DNA of 64,000 nt. Origin: Arbacia lixula (Eukaryota; Echinodermata; Echinoidea; Arbacioida; Arbaciidae). The position numbers were made by a program, and so were the translations under genes. The notes beneath the pieces are model-generated. The model did not search any database and had not been told where the DNA came from. It saw only the letters and a program-made list of their open reading frames with translations. The DNA is taken from assembly GCA_963669155.1 (NCBI GenBank), contig OZ022586.1, forward strand, positions 21,942,392 to 22,006,391, in the 5' to 3' direction. Each line of letters opens with the position of its first letter. Within the stretch, counting starts at the first letter, position 1. Below, in pieces: positions 13,042 through 26,600 of the stretch.

Positions 13042-13569
13042 AGTAGTTAGTGGAAATCTGAAAGAGGAGAAGGGGAGGGGGGCAGGGAACTTATTAAGGA
13101 TATTACTTCTGCCGTTAGTAAACCAGCGTTCACGAAATTGTGTAATATTAAAAGACTCTATTAGTTAGTCGAATCAACACATAATCTTTACTTTAACGTT
13201 TGTTACACGTATTGGTTTGTTGGGGGAAATACTTCTTTTTTTACTGCGGGGATAGAAATTGATAGAAATAGAAATTGAATCGAGAAGGGTAATTCTTAAT
13301 TGTCCGTGATGAGTGCCACTATCATATTTCCTATTATTTATCTGAAATAAACATTGAATATCACATTGTGCAGTCACGGAACATAACCCTGGTCTGCTGC
13401 AATTTTGTTCATTGAACATGTTGAATAGCAAACGGATCCCTGCTACAGAGATAAGCAAGGCTAAACAGTTTTAAGTACCATTTATTGTGTACATCATATG
13501 TTTCCAATCCATAATCCTTTTGCTAACTTGAGTTTTCTGCTCTCTAAGCAACCCCGGTTTTATCAAACT

Positions 13570-13761
13570 ACTCATGTCACGTCAGAGCGTGTTGGCAAGA
13601 CAACTGATTCTAAACTATGTGGATTTAATCAACAGTTGTGATCATAGCAAGATCCCTCAATGAGAGACCAGTATAACGCTCACTTGAGCATGTTGAGTGA
13701 TGTTGTTCAGAAACAGAACTTTGCATGACAATGGACATGACGACACCACCTCGGTACTTTA
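13570..13761. mobile_element. Small MITE, same family, 5' of R1
   Basis: Counterpart of 40317-40538, with an internal deletion near 13665. Confidence 0.5.
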
Positions 13762-14838
13762 CACAGAGATATTTGCGAGGACATAGCACAATGTTCTAGC
13801 CAAAATGGATTACGCCGTGCAGCTACATGAGAATGTGAAATTCTCTTAGCATTGTATGGAAAGAGACTTGTTATCTAATTTGAGGGGGACTGTTGATTTG
13901 TGTTATGTGTTGTTCAGGTGTCGGTGATTGCACTCTCCCAGGTGTAAAACAAATTTAGAAACATTCGCACATAGTCCACATAACACATACCATCATAAAT
14001 ACAATTACACATATATGCACATGTCATGTATATAGCAATACTACCATGACTACTGCAAAGATAAAAAGACGGAGACACTTAGTTTACTAGAGATATGTTT
14101 TATTGCCTCTTCTGTCCTTGTTTGCGGTCCTTTGCCAAATCAGTCAAGAATATACCAAGGTTTCTCCACCTTTTGTTGTTGCAATGTATACTTCGATAAA
14201 GATATTAAGGTGTCCATTGGGAAATTGTGATCGTCTGCAACTTCATGAAGCAGCACCAAACAATGGCAATACAGCTGTTACTTTTTGTGGCTTATGATGA
14301 ATGCAATTTCATAGAAAAAAGCACACAATAAACTGGCATAGTAGATTTTTACTGTCGAAAAAGGTGAATTAAGCTAAACCATATGTATTATACACAACAC
14401 ACTATAAATGCAATAATCAATGTATAAACTGGTCATGCCAGGATTTGTACACTAGAGAAATGACAGATAAAAGTTTCTTTTTTGTCATTATCTGTGACAA
14501 AACCTACCTTGAAACAATATAAGACAATCAGTAGAACTTATAATGTACATGACTTTTGTATACTCAAAAAAAGTAAACATTAATTTAATATTTAGCTATG
14601 TACTTTATCACTGGTGATACTATTCAATATTTTCCAGTCTAAGAAAACCAGCAGCATGTCTACATTATGCTGAAAATTTACAAATTTGTTTCCAGTTGCA
14701 GTAGCATGACCATCTGAAGTAAAAGTGTAGGCTTTCGAACATAATTTATAAAAGCATTAACGAATCACACTGAGCAATAGAAATCGCATGCTCGATTTTG
14801 TAAATTGATGCAAAAGACAGCTCAAAATTACTCTTTCC

Positions 14839-14844
14839 TTTATT
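14839..14844 (-). terminator. Poly(A) signal of R2
   Basis: AATAAA on the minus strand about 360 bases after the R2 stop. The same signal is conserved 3' of R3 and R5, which supports its use. Confidence 0.5.
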
Positions 14845-15200
14845 TACAAGATGAGCAAGCCATCTAAGGTGAAAGCCATACAAAACATGGAACATGAACA
14901 TTCCTACACAAAACTGTGTTTAGATTTTTTTTTCTGTACAGGGCAGTTGTGTGATAGAAAAGTGGTACTCTTAGATAAAACGTTTGAGAGAAAAGAAGAA
15001 AAATAAAAGCGCAAATCATCTGCTTCGAAGGCACCAGTACTATTAATTAAAAGGCACAGACATGATAACAAAACTATGAGAAGGGTGATTAAAGTACGTG
15101 TTAACATATCCGTCAATTTACTTGCGTGTGACTGTGTTTCAATTTACGCATGCGCTTTAGATCATCAAACAAAATATCCTCACATCTAACTTAAACATTT

Positions 15201-18200
15201 TTATGTGTAGATGGGGTTTTCTACCATCTCTGTGCAGTCCTCGTCGTTGTCGTCGGTCACTTTCTTCTTTTTATCCGGCATGGCGTACAAGGCATCCATG
15301 CCCGGCGGCGTAGACTCCAGTGTGCTAGGCTCCATTGCCTTCGAGGCGCCATTGCGCATCACGTGACTCTTCTTCCGTTTGTCAGGCATTGCGTATAAAT
15401 CGCCCAAGTCGGCGCCTTCTGGTTCGGGCCTGTGTTTTGTCGACACAGCGTATAAGGCGCTCAGATCCTCTTTGTCTTTCGCGAGTTCCATGTTAACCTG
15501 CGGTTCCTTGTTGACCACTGCGTAATTGACGCAGTCCTCGTAAGGATGATGGGGGCTTGGTTCTCCTTTACCAAGTGTGCTATTCATGAGAATTTCATCG
15601 TAGTTATTTGCATCAAACTTGTCAGGATGCTGATCGGGGAGAGGCCCTTTCCTTGCGGCTCTACCATGTCTAGAGTAGATTGAATACAAAAAAAGATCGG
15701 GTCAAAAAAAGGACATTGGCGGAGACTTATGAACAGAGAGAGTAAAAAAGCACAGGAGGGAGAATGAGAAATAGAAAGAAAGAGGGGGGGGGGGGGGTGA
15801 ACAATGGAAATAATAGAGAAATTCAAAATATAAGGTTTTATTCATTGTACTAATTGAACTAATAATGCATGCCTGGGATTACTAATAACAATGTTATCAC
15901 TTCTACTACATTGTTTCTATTGTTAAAACGGAATTCTAGAAGTACAACCATGTGAGCCACTTACTGCGATAGCACTACTACAGTTTCTTTTTTCACCATT
16001 ACAATTGATTCTACTAGTACTACCACTTCACACGCGTATTTACGAATAATGCCTCATCAAATACCTGCGTTTGTAAAGGACTACGGCAACGATGATGACC
16101 ACGAGGATGATCACGATCGCAGCAACCCCTCCACCTGCACCAGCTGCCACGCCTAGTTTGAAAGAGTATTTTGTAGCAATTAATAGACTAAAAGTTGCAA
16201 TCATTTATTCAAATTCAACAACTGTCTGACGCCAAAAATGTCCATTATCTGTGAATGACGTAACTAAGCAAACTCTTTATCAATACGATATGATTGGTGA
16301 TACCTGGCTAATGTAACAGTCCTTCTGAAGACAACATAGACCTAAGAGTTACATGACTAAGACAATACTTGTTATAAGTGTGTTTTGGCGGGATTTCAGG
16401 TGATATCTTACCTAGGTTGCTGGTGTTCCCCACTAGCCTCGTGACAGCAAGAGTGTTAGAAGACAGGGTCGTATCAACCGTAGTTGTAGATCCCACCACG
16501 ATAGTGTTCGATGAAACGACTGTAGCTGTTTAATCATGATGAACAATGATTTATAACTATTACGAGCTGTTACCCACCGCTTTCGTTATCGTAGGGCATA
16601 TGAGGCATTTGAATTACTCCCGAAAAAAAGACTTAAGATGTATAACCAAATTACACATTTAAACACAATTGCATCACATTGTAACCCTCAACATGCCACT
16701 ATCAGATTTGTTCATAAACACACAAATCCCATAGTGCAGCAGTTTGTGTGACGCACACAGGGCTGAAAGAAACACCTGTCATATCATCATCTTCATCGCT
16801 GGCCACGAGAGGTGTTTTTCGAAACATTTTATTGCAACAAAAATGGAGGGAAATACCCTCTGCATCAAAAACAAATCCACACTGAATGTCATAGTTGACA
16901 TACTTTAAGCTCTAGTGAGGATGATTTTCCGGCCTGTAATAAATTTTATATTTGTATGGATGGCTTGTGTTCATTATGCTTTATACCTTGTTTTGTAATG
17001 TTTAAGTTCGTTTTAAATACCTGAACTTGTATCAGCATTCTCAGTTGTCACGATAGCGGTCCTAGGAGATGTGACTGGCTGGCTCGACTCAGGAACTGAA
17101 CAAATTGTGAGATTTGATTAATATTTACTTGCGGTATACTGTGAAAGCATATATTCCTGAAACCTTCACAGTCTGGCCTGTAATATTTGTATAAATAGCT
17201 TCTGTTAATTTTGCTTCACATCATGTTTTGTTATGATGTTTACGTTAAGTATAAATACCTGAAATTATATCAAGATCATCAGTTGTCACGATTGTGTGGT
17301 GTTGGGAGATGCCACTGGCTGACTCGATTCAAGAATTGAAACATTGGAGACAGAATTTATTGTTATTTGATTAATGTTTTCTCTCGATGAGCTGTTAAAA
17401 ATCACAGATTCACGAAAAATCATCACGAAATCTCGGGATATATTATTACGTACTTTGAAATACTGCGATGTGATCAGCTCCGCCACATGAGCTAAAGACG
17501 TCCCCTTTACATTGACTTTGGCAATCCTCATCATCATTCTCCGCTGCCCCGAGCCGACTGTAGTCTGTTCCTGCGACACCGCAGTAGCACTCCTCCCCGT
17601 ACTCCACTCCAGCATAGACGTAGTCAGCCATGGTGGACTCTCTGCAGTGGCTGATGCATTTGTCGATTGTCATGGTGCTATCCTTTTCCAGTGGATCACC
17701 GGTTAAAACGCGAGTGTTATCCACATTGTCCACATAACAACCCAGGTAGGTCTCATCTGTAAAATGTAGAAACAAATAATCATGTATATTAGATCGAAGT
17801 GGGGAACGCAGTGAATGGACATGATGGAGAATTAATAGGTACGACTTGAAAGGTACGATATGAAAGTGCTGAAGGACATCATTGACCAATGATATAATCA
17901 TTTCGTTTCCGTTAATTTCACTTCTTTTGACATCAAAAGTGACACAATGTATGTCGATAGAAGTGCTCCCAGATCTACCAAATATCCCTTGTGCTGACAA
18001 ACTCCCCCAAAAAGCATTATAGGGGAGAGGAGCAGAACTTCAGCCCACCCCTAAAAAAAAAACAACAACAACACTCGGGCTACGCTAATGAAGCTGAGTG
18101 TGTATTGGGTCGATGAGATAAGATATATTTCTGATTTATGCACGTTTTTAATGGTTGTAGTCGACAAAAATAATTTGTATCTACAAAAATATCCTTCCTA

Positions 18201-18333
18201 CCGTAACAAATTGCTGCTCCGATAACTGTTGTCGAACAAGCGCTGCTGGTCAACAGAAGACACTCACTGATAGCTGTGTCACCTGTTACGGATGCGGAAT
18301 CATGGAAACATACCGTTGTCAGTATGTGTGTGT

Positions 18334-18375
<42 letters not shown>

Positions 18376-19346
18376 GTGTTTGTGTGTTGTTGGGAATGGG
18401 AGGTAGACGTGCAGCCAAAACGAAGCCCTTTTGGTCCGTTCAATCAAAAATAAAGACAGAACAAATACACACACATTCTTTCCACACGAGCATACACCCA
18501 TAAATGCATAGCATACACTCATTCATACGTGTATGAAACAAAAATTGAGTTTAACCCTGTTGTCGAGCCCTGTTGATTACATCTGTCTTGAAGTATACGC
18601 ACCAAGTATAATCTACGTACCTTTCACGCAGTGAAAACCTGTGGTCGGTTGTGTAAGGTTACTTCCAAAAGGAGAGGCTTGAATAGCCCTGTTAGTTCCA
18701 TTGGCTCCGATGTGTTCGCATACAACTCTAGCATCGTGGAAATCAAAGTTGACCCCACACGTCGTCTGCCACATGATATTATCTGTGGTGTACTCCACGG
18801 TGCCTTCATAGCGTGATGGGCCGTTCACAAGGCGGACGTCTGGGGCAAAAAGTATCATTAAATATACAACACTGAATGAATTAACAATTCAAAATCCTCG
18901 CTTCTCATATTACATTTGTTTTAGTACCTATCAGTAAAATATTGAGCGTACTGAGTGGAAGGAAATGTTCTATTTCCACCTGCATATTTTATATGATTAT
19001 TTTATATTTTACTGTCGAGCTTTGTATTATTTATTTTGAAAAGCCCGATACCGCCTTTCCTCTTACCACGTCACCCTCTGTGTATTTAGAGTCCAAGAGA
19101 GGCCAAGCAGTATGATTATACACAATGTGGTGATATGTTAACCCTTGTTTGTCACATGTAGTGCACACAAATCCCATAGAGCAGCAGTTTATCTGACACA
19201 TAAAGGTTCACCATTCACAATACTATAATCACTGCAACCAGACCAGCATAATCGTCTCAGAACTCACCTACTACTTGGCCGCCAGATGGTAATGGAGTGA
19301 TGGTAGCTACAAGCAAGACAAACCAGACTAGAAACAGGGAATCCAT
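15201..19346 (-). CDS. R2: SRCR-WSC transmembrane receptor with YAMPDK tyrosine tail
   Basis: Eight exons: 19346-19268 signal peptide, 18839-18621 and 18282-18202 SRCR, 17756-17454 WSC, 17095-17021 linker, 16525-16412 Ser/Thr stalk, 16152-16065 transmembrane helix, 15669-15201 tail and stop. They sum to 1428 bases (475 residues), every junction is GT-AG and phases agree. Predicted layout: signal 1-22, group A SRCR 27-126 (six Cys), WSC 127-227 (eight Cys), stalk 228-290, helix about 291-317 rich in V and I, then a 155-residue tail. Tail tyrosines are 343 (YDEI), 363, 369 (VNYAVV, an ITIM-type V-x-Y-x-x-V), 393, 412 and 448 (both YAMPDK) and 474 (NPIY). SRCR and WSC domains bind ligands or glycans in other proteins; the tail suggests SH2 and PTB docking. 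Signalling is inferred, not shown. Confidence 0.88.
17282..17334 (-). pseudogene. Decayed duplicate linker exon in R2
   Basis: This resembles the working linker exon (ESSQPVASP) but the acceptor AG has become AA and an extra base after the proline shifts the frame into a stop. It lies between the WSC exon and the working linker. Confidence 0.6.
18325..18390. repeat. (GT)n microsatellite in R2 intron
   Basis: Between the two SRCR exons; R3 has a counterpart at 37715-37744. Confidence 0.9.
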
Positions 19347-20081
19347 TCTGAACTGATAAATTGTGTGGATATCAAACTAGTTTTGTGATATGCTACACCA
19401 GCTACCAGTCAGCTATGCGCTTTATTAGACCGCATAAAATTGTTAAACAGCCATGTCCATCATGTCCATACGACTATTCCGAGGTGAAACTTGATTAAGT
19501 TTTCCTGGTTGTTGATTTGTTTTGCTGATTTATTAACCGGTCTGTCCGATTAACTGATGGATAATCCTGTGTCCTAAAACGTAATCCAATCCTGGGAAAA
19601 GTATAACCAGTTGCATCACGTACCCACTGGGGTACAAAGTGAGACGCGAAGTGTACAATATGTATTCCACTGTATGGCTTGACACGCAGCATCGTAATGA
19701 TTTGAAATATACCTGTCTACTTCCTCCTTCTCGATAATCCGTGTGTAATTACTGTACAGTTCGTCGCCAACTTCGAACAAATATCATGAGGGTTCGATGA
19801 TATTCACAATTCATAACACTCTTGGTAAACAAAGTAACAATGGTGCGCAAGAAAAACACAATAGACAGAAAGAGAGAAATGTGGAGTTGATTGTTAAATA
19901 TTGTGTAAAAACTGGCATTGAAATTGAGAGAACAAGAGAGGACGAGAGAGAGAGAGAGAGAGGGAGAGAGGGGGGGGGGGGGTAGCTAGTGTACTGGGGG
20001 TGGGAGATGATTAGTTGTTAAACGGTGCTCACTCAACCAGAACAATGGGTTAAGTGTCGGGATATGTGTCAGTGCATCCAG

Positions 20082-21517
20082 GGGTTACGCCATTTCCTGA
20101 CCCACTTTATCTGACACACTCTTTCTGACACACTTTTTTTGCAATTCATTTTGTACACGAGGCAGTTTTCATTAGACGGCCTCTGTTATTGGCTACTGTG
20201 CTAATGAATATTCAAGACTATGATATGGCTTGTCGAACGTCGCGCCGGCCAAAGAGGCAGCCAGGAGCTGGTGAGCTGGAGGCGCGCGGCAATTTGTAAC
20301 CTCATCCACGTGGCCTTGCTACTACGTGCGCTTCCAGTACCCATTTTTTTTCAGCTGCATACTAGTACACTGCACTGCATGGGTGCAGGGTTGAGGTACG
20401 AGGTGTAGAATTGGAAGCGCACGCACGCAGTACATCGTTGACGTCCCTGGATGATGTGAGGGAATGGCATCATCAACTCGCTCATTTGAATAGTCATGAG
20501 GGAAACAAGGGAAATTTCAAAATGTCATATCTTCCTCATTTCTTATCCGATTTTTGACATTTTTGCTTAGTTTTGCACAGAAATGTTTTCTTTCTTTTGA
20601 AATCTATTCATTTCTAGGGTGGAATTCCTCATTAAGTGGCGATCAACGTGTTAACTAATCTATTATTTGGAAGTACAAGCTTTTTACAGATAATGAACTG
20701 CAATTGCAAATCGCACGTCCATAGACTACCGGTACTCGACAGGGCATGTACATTACACATATAGATCAGCATAATGTTACAAAGCACTGAAAAAAACAAC
20801 GATCCGAGTGTAAAGAAGTGAGGGGGAACACTCGACGGCTGCACGGGGAAAACGCGCCACAGCAACTGTAGCTTGCACGACTTTCGATCCCGTACAGACC
20901 GATTATGACGTGAGGGACTCCACGAGAAGGTATGTACAAGTAGTAAATTTTGCAAGTTTTTAGTCCGGATGGGTCTGATATCTCAAATAAATATCATCAG
21001 TTTATCAATGTTTCCTTCAATCTAGCAATAGATAGAGACCTTGAAACTTGCGACATAAAGCTTTGACCAACGTCAGTTGTTCAAGTATATGTGCGTGATA
21101 TAAATACTCTATCGACAGGGAACGTGCACACTTCTTTCTATTGATCCTTGGAGCTGGCCCGCACGGCCGTCGGCCGGTTGGCCGGTGCGTTGCTCGACAC
21201 TCTCGCTAACATGTTACTATATAGTAGTCGTACGTGATTTGCTGAAGAGCAACGTGTTTATCACTCTAGGTAGCTGGCCGATAACTTCGAGTACACTGTA
21301 CTAGGTATTCAATAGCTAAAAGCCAATCACAGACACAGTATCAGATCGAGTGACTCTTTATGAAAAAAAAAATCGTAAGGCTGTTGAATATTCATTAGTA
21401 CAGTAGACAATAACAGAGGCCGTCTCATGAAAACTGCCTCGTGTACAAAATGAATGGCAAAAAAAGTGTGTCAGAAACAGTGTGTCAGATGAAGTAGGTC
21501 AGGAAATGGCGTAACCC
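20082..21517. mobile_element. Mutator-like element with 9-base target duplication
   Basis: Ends GGGTTACGCCATTTCCTGAC and its complement begin long inverted repeats (over 150 bases). Direct flanks TGCATCCAG occur at 20073-20081 and 21518-21526. A 9-base duplication fits the MuDR superfamily. No transposase ORF is evident, so it is non-autonomous. Confidence 0.75.
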
Positions 21518-21821
21518 TGCATCCAGAGATGGATGATAAACCTTGAAAGGACATAAATTATGCACCAGAAATGGAATTCATCAAAAATTCATCTGGCAGA
21601 ATTCCAAAATTACCCCTGTGACTTTTAAAAAGTGACATTATTGCCTTTGAATTTTTTCCACTCATGCATGTAATTTTCACACGTAAGTAAGTCAATAAGT
21701 AAAGGAACAATCCTGCCAAATGATGTTGCCCAAAACCTCTTCGATTAAAAGTTATGCTATTTTGCTAAGGGGGGAGGGGGGGGGGGAACTTTTTTGTTGT
21801 GTTTATGTTGATTTAGCAAAA

Positions 21822-21975
21822 CAGCGGTGATCCTAGCAGGATCTCTCAATGAGAGTGCCCGACACTAGCCCGATAGACAATGTCGTAACAGTGGAATTCC
21901 CACTTGAGCGGTCATGTTGTTTAGAACCAGAAACCTGTATAACAATGGACATGACGATACCACTTCGGTACTCTA
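21822..21975. mobile_element. Small MITE, same family, truncated, 5' of R2
   Basis: Right two-thirds of the element seen at 40317-40538; ends at CACTTCGGTACTCTAT. Confidence 0.5.
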
Positions 21976-22319
21976 TCATGTCTATAATTGGGAGTGCCTA
22001 GCATATGTTCTCTTCTAGTCTGCATTGATTATGCTGTTCAGCTACATGAGAGTGAATGGGCTCCTCTCCTTTTTACGTTGATGGAAGGTAACATGGTAGC
22101 AGGTAAGACCAAGATATACCGTCACATGGAGAGAAATGAATTGAAATAAGGGAGAAATGGAATGATCAAGTGATCAAAACTTTACAAAAAGTATAACAGG
22201 GCGTTTGTCAGATACAGATGTGCCGCCTTATTAATAGTTACTTTTCATATATATCAAACAAGGACAATCCACGAATACATCAGAAGCACATACCCACACA
22301 TACTCTCCCTCTCTCTCAG

Positions 22320-22321
<2 letters not shown>

Positions 22322-22365
<44 letters not shown>
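22322..22365. repeat. (CA)n microsatellite 5' of P1
   Basis: Shares its position with the longer CA tract 5' of P2. Confidence 0.9.
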
Positions 22366-22367
<2 letters not shown>

Positions 22368-23670
22368 TTATACTATATACAGCACGTAGTGCATCAAGTC
22401 ATCTGACAGTCAATGGGTTTGTAGGTTGGAGAGATCCTGTAAGCAACTTGCAGGGGACTTCCGCTCTCTGACCAAGCCACTACTTCCGCTTCGTAAAGGT
22501 CACGTGATACAAACACGGAGTATCGTGTTGATCGTGACGTCCATTTCTCTAGCCGTCTCGATCACGTCAATGCACCTTACATTACTCCAATAGACCAGTT
22601 CAGTTATTTTTGCAAAAACTGGGCATGTTTCTCAAACAATACTATGAACACTAGTGCTTTACTAATGGCGTCAAGGTTATTCGAGGTTTGTAATTTTGTA
22701 ATCCGGTATTTTCGGAAACGTTATAACATTATTTTTTAAATAGCTAACAGTTGAAATTGCACCAGTGCAAATATAAAAGCACACATTATATTCTCAATAA
22801 TACAACTTGGATGATGTAACTTTAAAAATGTTAAAGGAAACATTTACATGATAACAGGTAAAGCGGAATACACAGCGATACAACACACAAACATTGTCCA
22901 AATATTGGTCGATTAGATGATATTAAATTAAAGAAGATTTATAGCAGTGTAACAGGTGCAACAGGAGAGGAGAGACTCGTTTGAGTTGATGCCAAGAATA
23001 CATACCTACACACAGCTGAACCTCTACTTGAGCGATGTATTCATCTGATATCACTAATTGAAGCAGCTAGTTCTCTCTCAGTATTAGTAATAACATGTAT
23101 GATACATAGCGGCCAAAGTCAGCGCGTCCCTTCATTCCGTTTTCTGTTTTTGTATTTAAACATGGTTGTCTCTTTGGACCAGAACTTGTTGGACTGCGAT
23201 GGAGGGACTGAAATAGAAAGTTGTAATTAGATAATAACTTCCTGGCCAGGGCTGATGAGATCAGAGGTTTGGCAAAGTTGGCCAGAATAGCAATTATATT
23301 TGTCATATTTCACATCACGTGATAAACTCACCATTCCCGTTTGTTTTAATCAATAATTTTGATCATATTGTTAGTCAAGTGTTATTTCATAATGCTTGTC
23401 TGTCTGTCTGGCTGCCTGCCTTCGTCACGTACACACACACACAGACTCACTCTCTCTTCATTTTTCTTTCGTTCTGTATCAACCTTTTTTGTGCCAGATA
23501 CACTTTTGGACTATGGGATTTGTGTGTTATAACCTGTGTAAAAAGGTGGCAGTTGCGCCTAAAGTGTTAAAGGTGTACCATGTCTCCTCCTCATGCAGCA
23601 GACGACCGACCAACCTGATTCCCGCCATCATCTTAGACCAGTCCACCTAATACCATGACGTCATTGAGCA

Positions 23671-26600
23671 ATGCCTGACCGAATCAGCCTGATCAGGGGA
23701 CACTACTCATCGGCTTACCACCAGAGGGCGTTCTCTCTCGTCAGTCGAGTGGACTTCAGCGACTCGGTCATGTTTCACGGTGAGTTACCCAGTTACCCCC
23801 CCCCCCCTCCCCCCCCCCCTCCACCAAATACACATACACACAGAAAGCCTCTTTACTTTTTCCTAAATACATGTACTATTTATTTATACACTCTCATCAT
23901 AGAAACATTCAAAGAATATTTAAAAATAAAACAGCAAATAGAATAAAAACAAGAACACAAAGAGGAAGGTGACAAAATTATGAAGGAACCGAAAGAGAGA
24001 ATACATCTGGAAAAGGAAAGAGAAGGAGGGAAAACAGATGAGACTGGGAAAACGAGCACCTAACACAGTCGGCTAGCATTCAGAGAACATCATAAAGTGG
24101 GGGAAATTAATGTTATGGATCCATGATGGCAGCATGACTTCGAGGTTCTGTACACTTGTAGTACTGGTCCTCCTCCAACCACAGTAGAACCCTTGCCACA
24201 TTCCGAAACATTTGTGACGTATGATTTCTTCATCGCTCCTTGACTTGTTGGCCTAGCGCCTGGCCGTGCCTTGGCCTCGGGTCTTGGCACCCATTCACGG
24301 CGTACCACCAGCATGACCAGCGAAAGATCATGGAATTCAACTTAATTAAGCAACATACTTTTTGTCTTATTGAAACATAACACACTTTCTATAATCATGA
24401 TAATTGTATAATGAGAACTGCATGACCACTGACTATTTAATTTATTCATATTTCATACATTTTTGTTTCTACCTTAGAGCAACTATAGCCTCCTCATTTT
24501 TCCTCGCCATATGATCTCCTTTTTTTTCTGTTTTCCTAATTGAATAGGAAGTCACGGACACAATGTTCACATAGATAACTTCGTATGATGTCCTCAAGTG
24601 TTTACCAAATCATGAATCGCCCTAATGCCTTTTTGTTCACCATAATTACTTGAAATGTATGTTTTATGTATCTTGTAGTTTGAAAATAAATGAAATGTAA
24701 TGAAAATGTTCTGAATATAAAGATAATCACAAACAGTTTAAAGGTTAGGAATTATTAAGTTTACGATTATATTGTTGTAATCATGACAGAGGCGTGTTAC
24801 CATTGTCTTCAGATTTCGTTTGATAAAAAAAAGAAAAAAATTATCTCGACATGATTCCTTCTTGTTATCCCAATCCCAACGATCCCAACGATCAAGTTTG
24901 GAACCCATGGTCATGGCACAATGATACTTGATTGATTACGGGTCAGCTAGACTTAATTTCAAGACTTTTATTTCTTTAACAAAGTCAGATCATTTTGTTA
25001 TCTGCTTGCCCAGCAAAGCAACACGCGCCATGTTGCTCCCTATTGAAACCGAGTTGGCCAAATTCTGAGTATAAATGACTCTGTGCATAATGGCTTAATA
25101 CCGCCCTCTACCGCTACACATGTTAATTGGATAACTAAATGTAACACGCAAACAAAGGAGAACATAACAATGCCCCGCTAGCCATCTCGGCTGTAGGTTC
25201 GACCATATTGGCAGTGGCTTCTCCTTCAATTCCTGTCTCTATTACCAATGTTTCCATTTATACTCGCGACATCGGCAACATGCCAACTCTTAAAGGGGAA
25301 GTTCACCCTGAAATTAGTTTGATTTCAATAAAAAGAGACAACTGAAAGAAACATATGAGTGAGGGTTTGACGAAAATCGGTCAAAGGAAAAGAAGGTTAT
25401 TTGATCTTAAAGTTTTGATTTTGTGACGTCACGTGCGACGTGCTCTCCCATATGTTACGTACAAAATAAGTCGATAAATTGCTTTTTTCCCTGTTTTTGA
25501 CAACGGAATGATTTTTTTTTTTTCGTTAAGGTATGTGTGTAAAACGTATTTCTGATAATGTATCAAACGCACGAGTAAAAGGATGCATATCTTTGTGAGA
25601 AAATGCACATTTTCGAAAAAAAATGTACACAACATATGGGAGAGCACCTCGCACGTGACGTCACAAAATCAAAACTTTAAAATCAAATAACTTTCTTTTC
25701 CTTTGACCGATTTTCGTCAAACCTTCACTCATATGTTTCTTTCATTTGTCTCTTTTTATTGAAACCGAAATAATTTCAGGGTGAACTTCCCCTTTAAAGG
25801 CAAAGGGTGTACTTGTAATGGTTACAATCACAGCTGAACGTATATAGGCCTATGTCGCCATCTCTGTGTCCAGATTACGTTTCATGTCAACAGGTTTATA
25901 ATTTCGAGACGATCCATGAGGAACCATGTTAATGCAAGAATGAAGTCGAGACGTTTTTCCTCATCCAGCATTAGAGTACATAGCGCGCTATGAAAGCTAA
26001 GTACAACGAGTTGAGTCGAGTTCCGCAGAGCGCTATGTACTCGTATTTGGGCTTTAGAACCTAGACTGGGAAGAATGGCATGCGATTTATTACCGTCCCA
26101 TCGTATCTATTGCAGCGCTACCTACAATATTTCCTTTAAGAGTGGTTGGGGTGGGTGTGCGGGGGTGCGGGGTGCACAAGGGCGTAGGGGGGGGGGGGGT
26201 GGGGGGGGTATGCGGCAGAGGGGATGATGAGTGCTGCACATTAATGTCGATTGATGCTCATGAGTAACGGTTCGGATAAAATGACTAATCCTAGTGTTTC
26301 TCCGCTAGACAAGGTCTTACCCTATGTAACGTATGTGTATTAGACGTGCAACACTGCCTAAATGGGGCATAAAGTGCTAATTTTCCAATGGGAATAAGTA
26401 TGTGAAATAGATTTGCGCGCGCGTGTGTGGTCTATATATACACGTATATTAGGGAGGGGGAGGGGGTCATTGCCCCCTATCGTGCTCTCTTGCCTGTGGC
26501 TACGCCCCCACTGCTCTGTCAGCAGTCACAGAACTGTCAGCATCGTGCGGCAATCTGACCTGATCAAGAAGCCTTGGGTTGATGCGATGACTGACATGCG

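Larger units (their letters stand above)
12240..15700. repeat. R1-R2 junction segment, duplicated at 59060-64000
   Basis: Contains the 5' flank of R1, a GA-rich microsatellite, the small MITE and the 3' flank and tail exon of R2. The same order recurs between R4 and R5, interrupted there by the Mutator-like element. Apart from the genes and elements listed I see no further coding sequence in it. Confidence 0.75.

Noticed and set aside
23067-23306. Minus-strand ORF with a similar ORF at 41575-41847
   Set aside because: Most differences between the two copies change the amino acid, unlike the P exons. The similarity reflects the segmental duplication, not a coding sequence.
24090-24314. Minus-strand ORF in the P1 intron, repeated at 42607-42978
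   Set aside because: The reading frames diverge through an indel near the end and a second frame has a stop in one copy only. I recognise no domain; treated as intron sequence.
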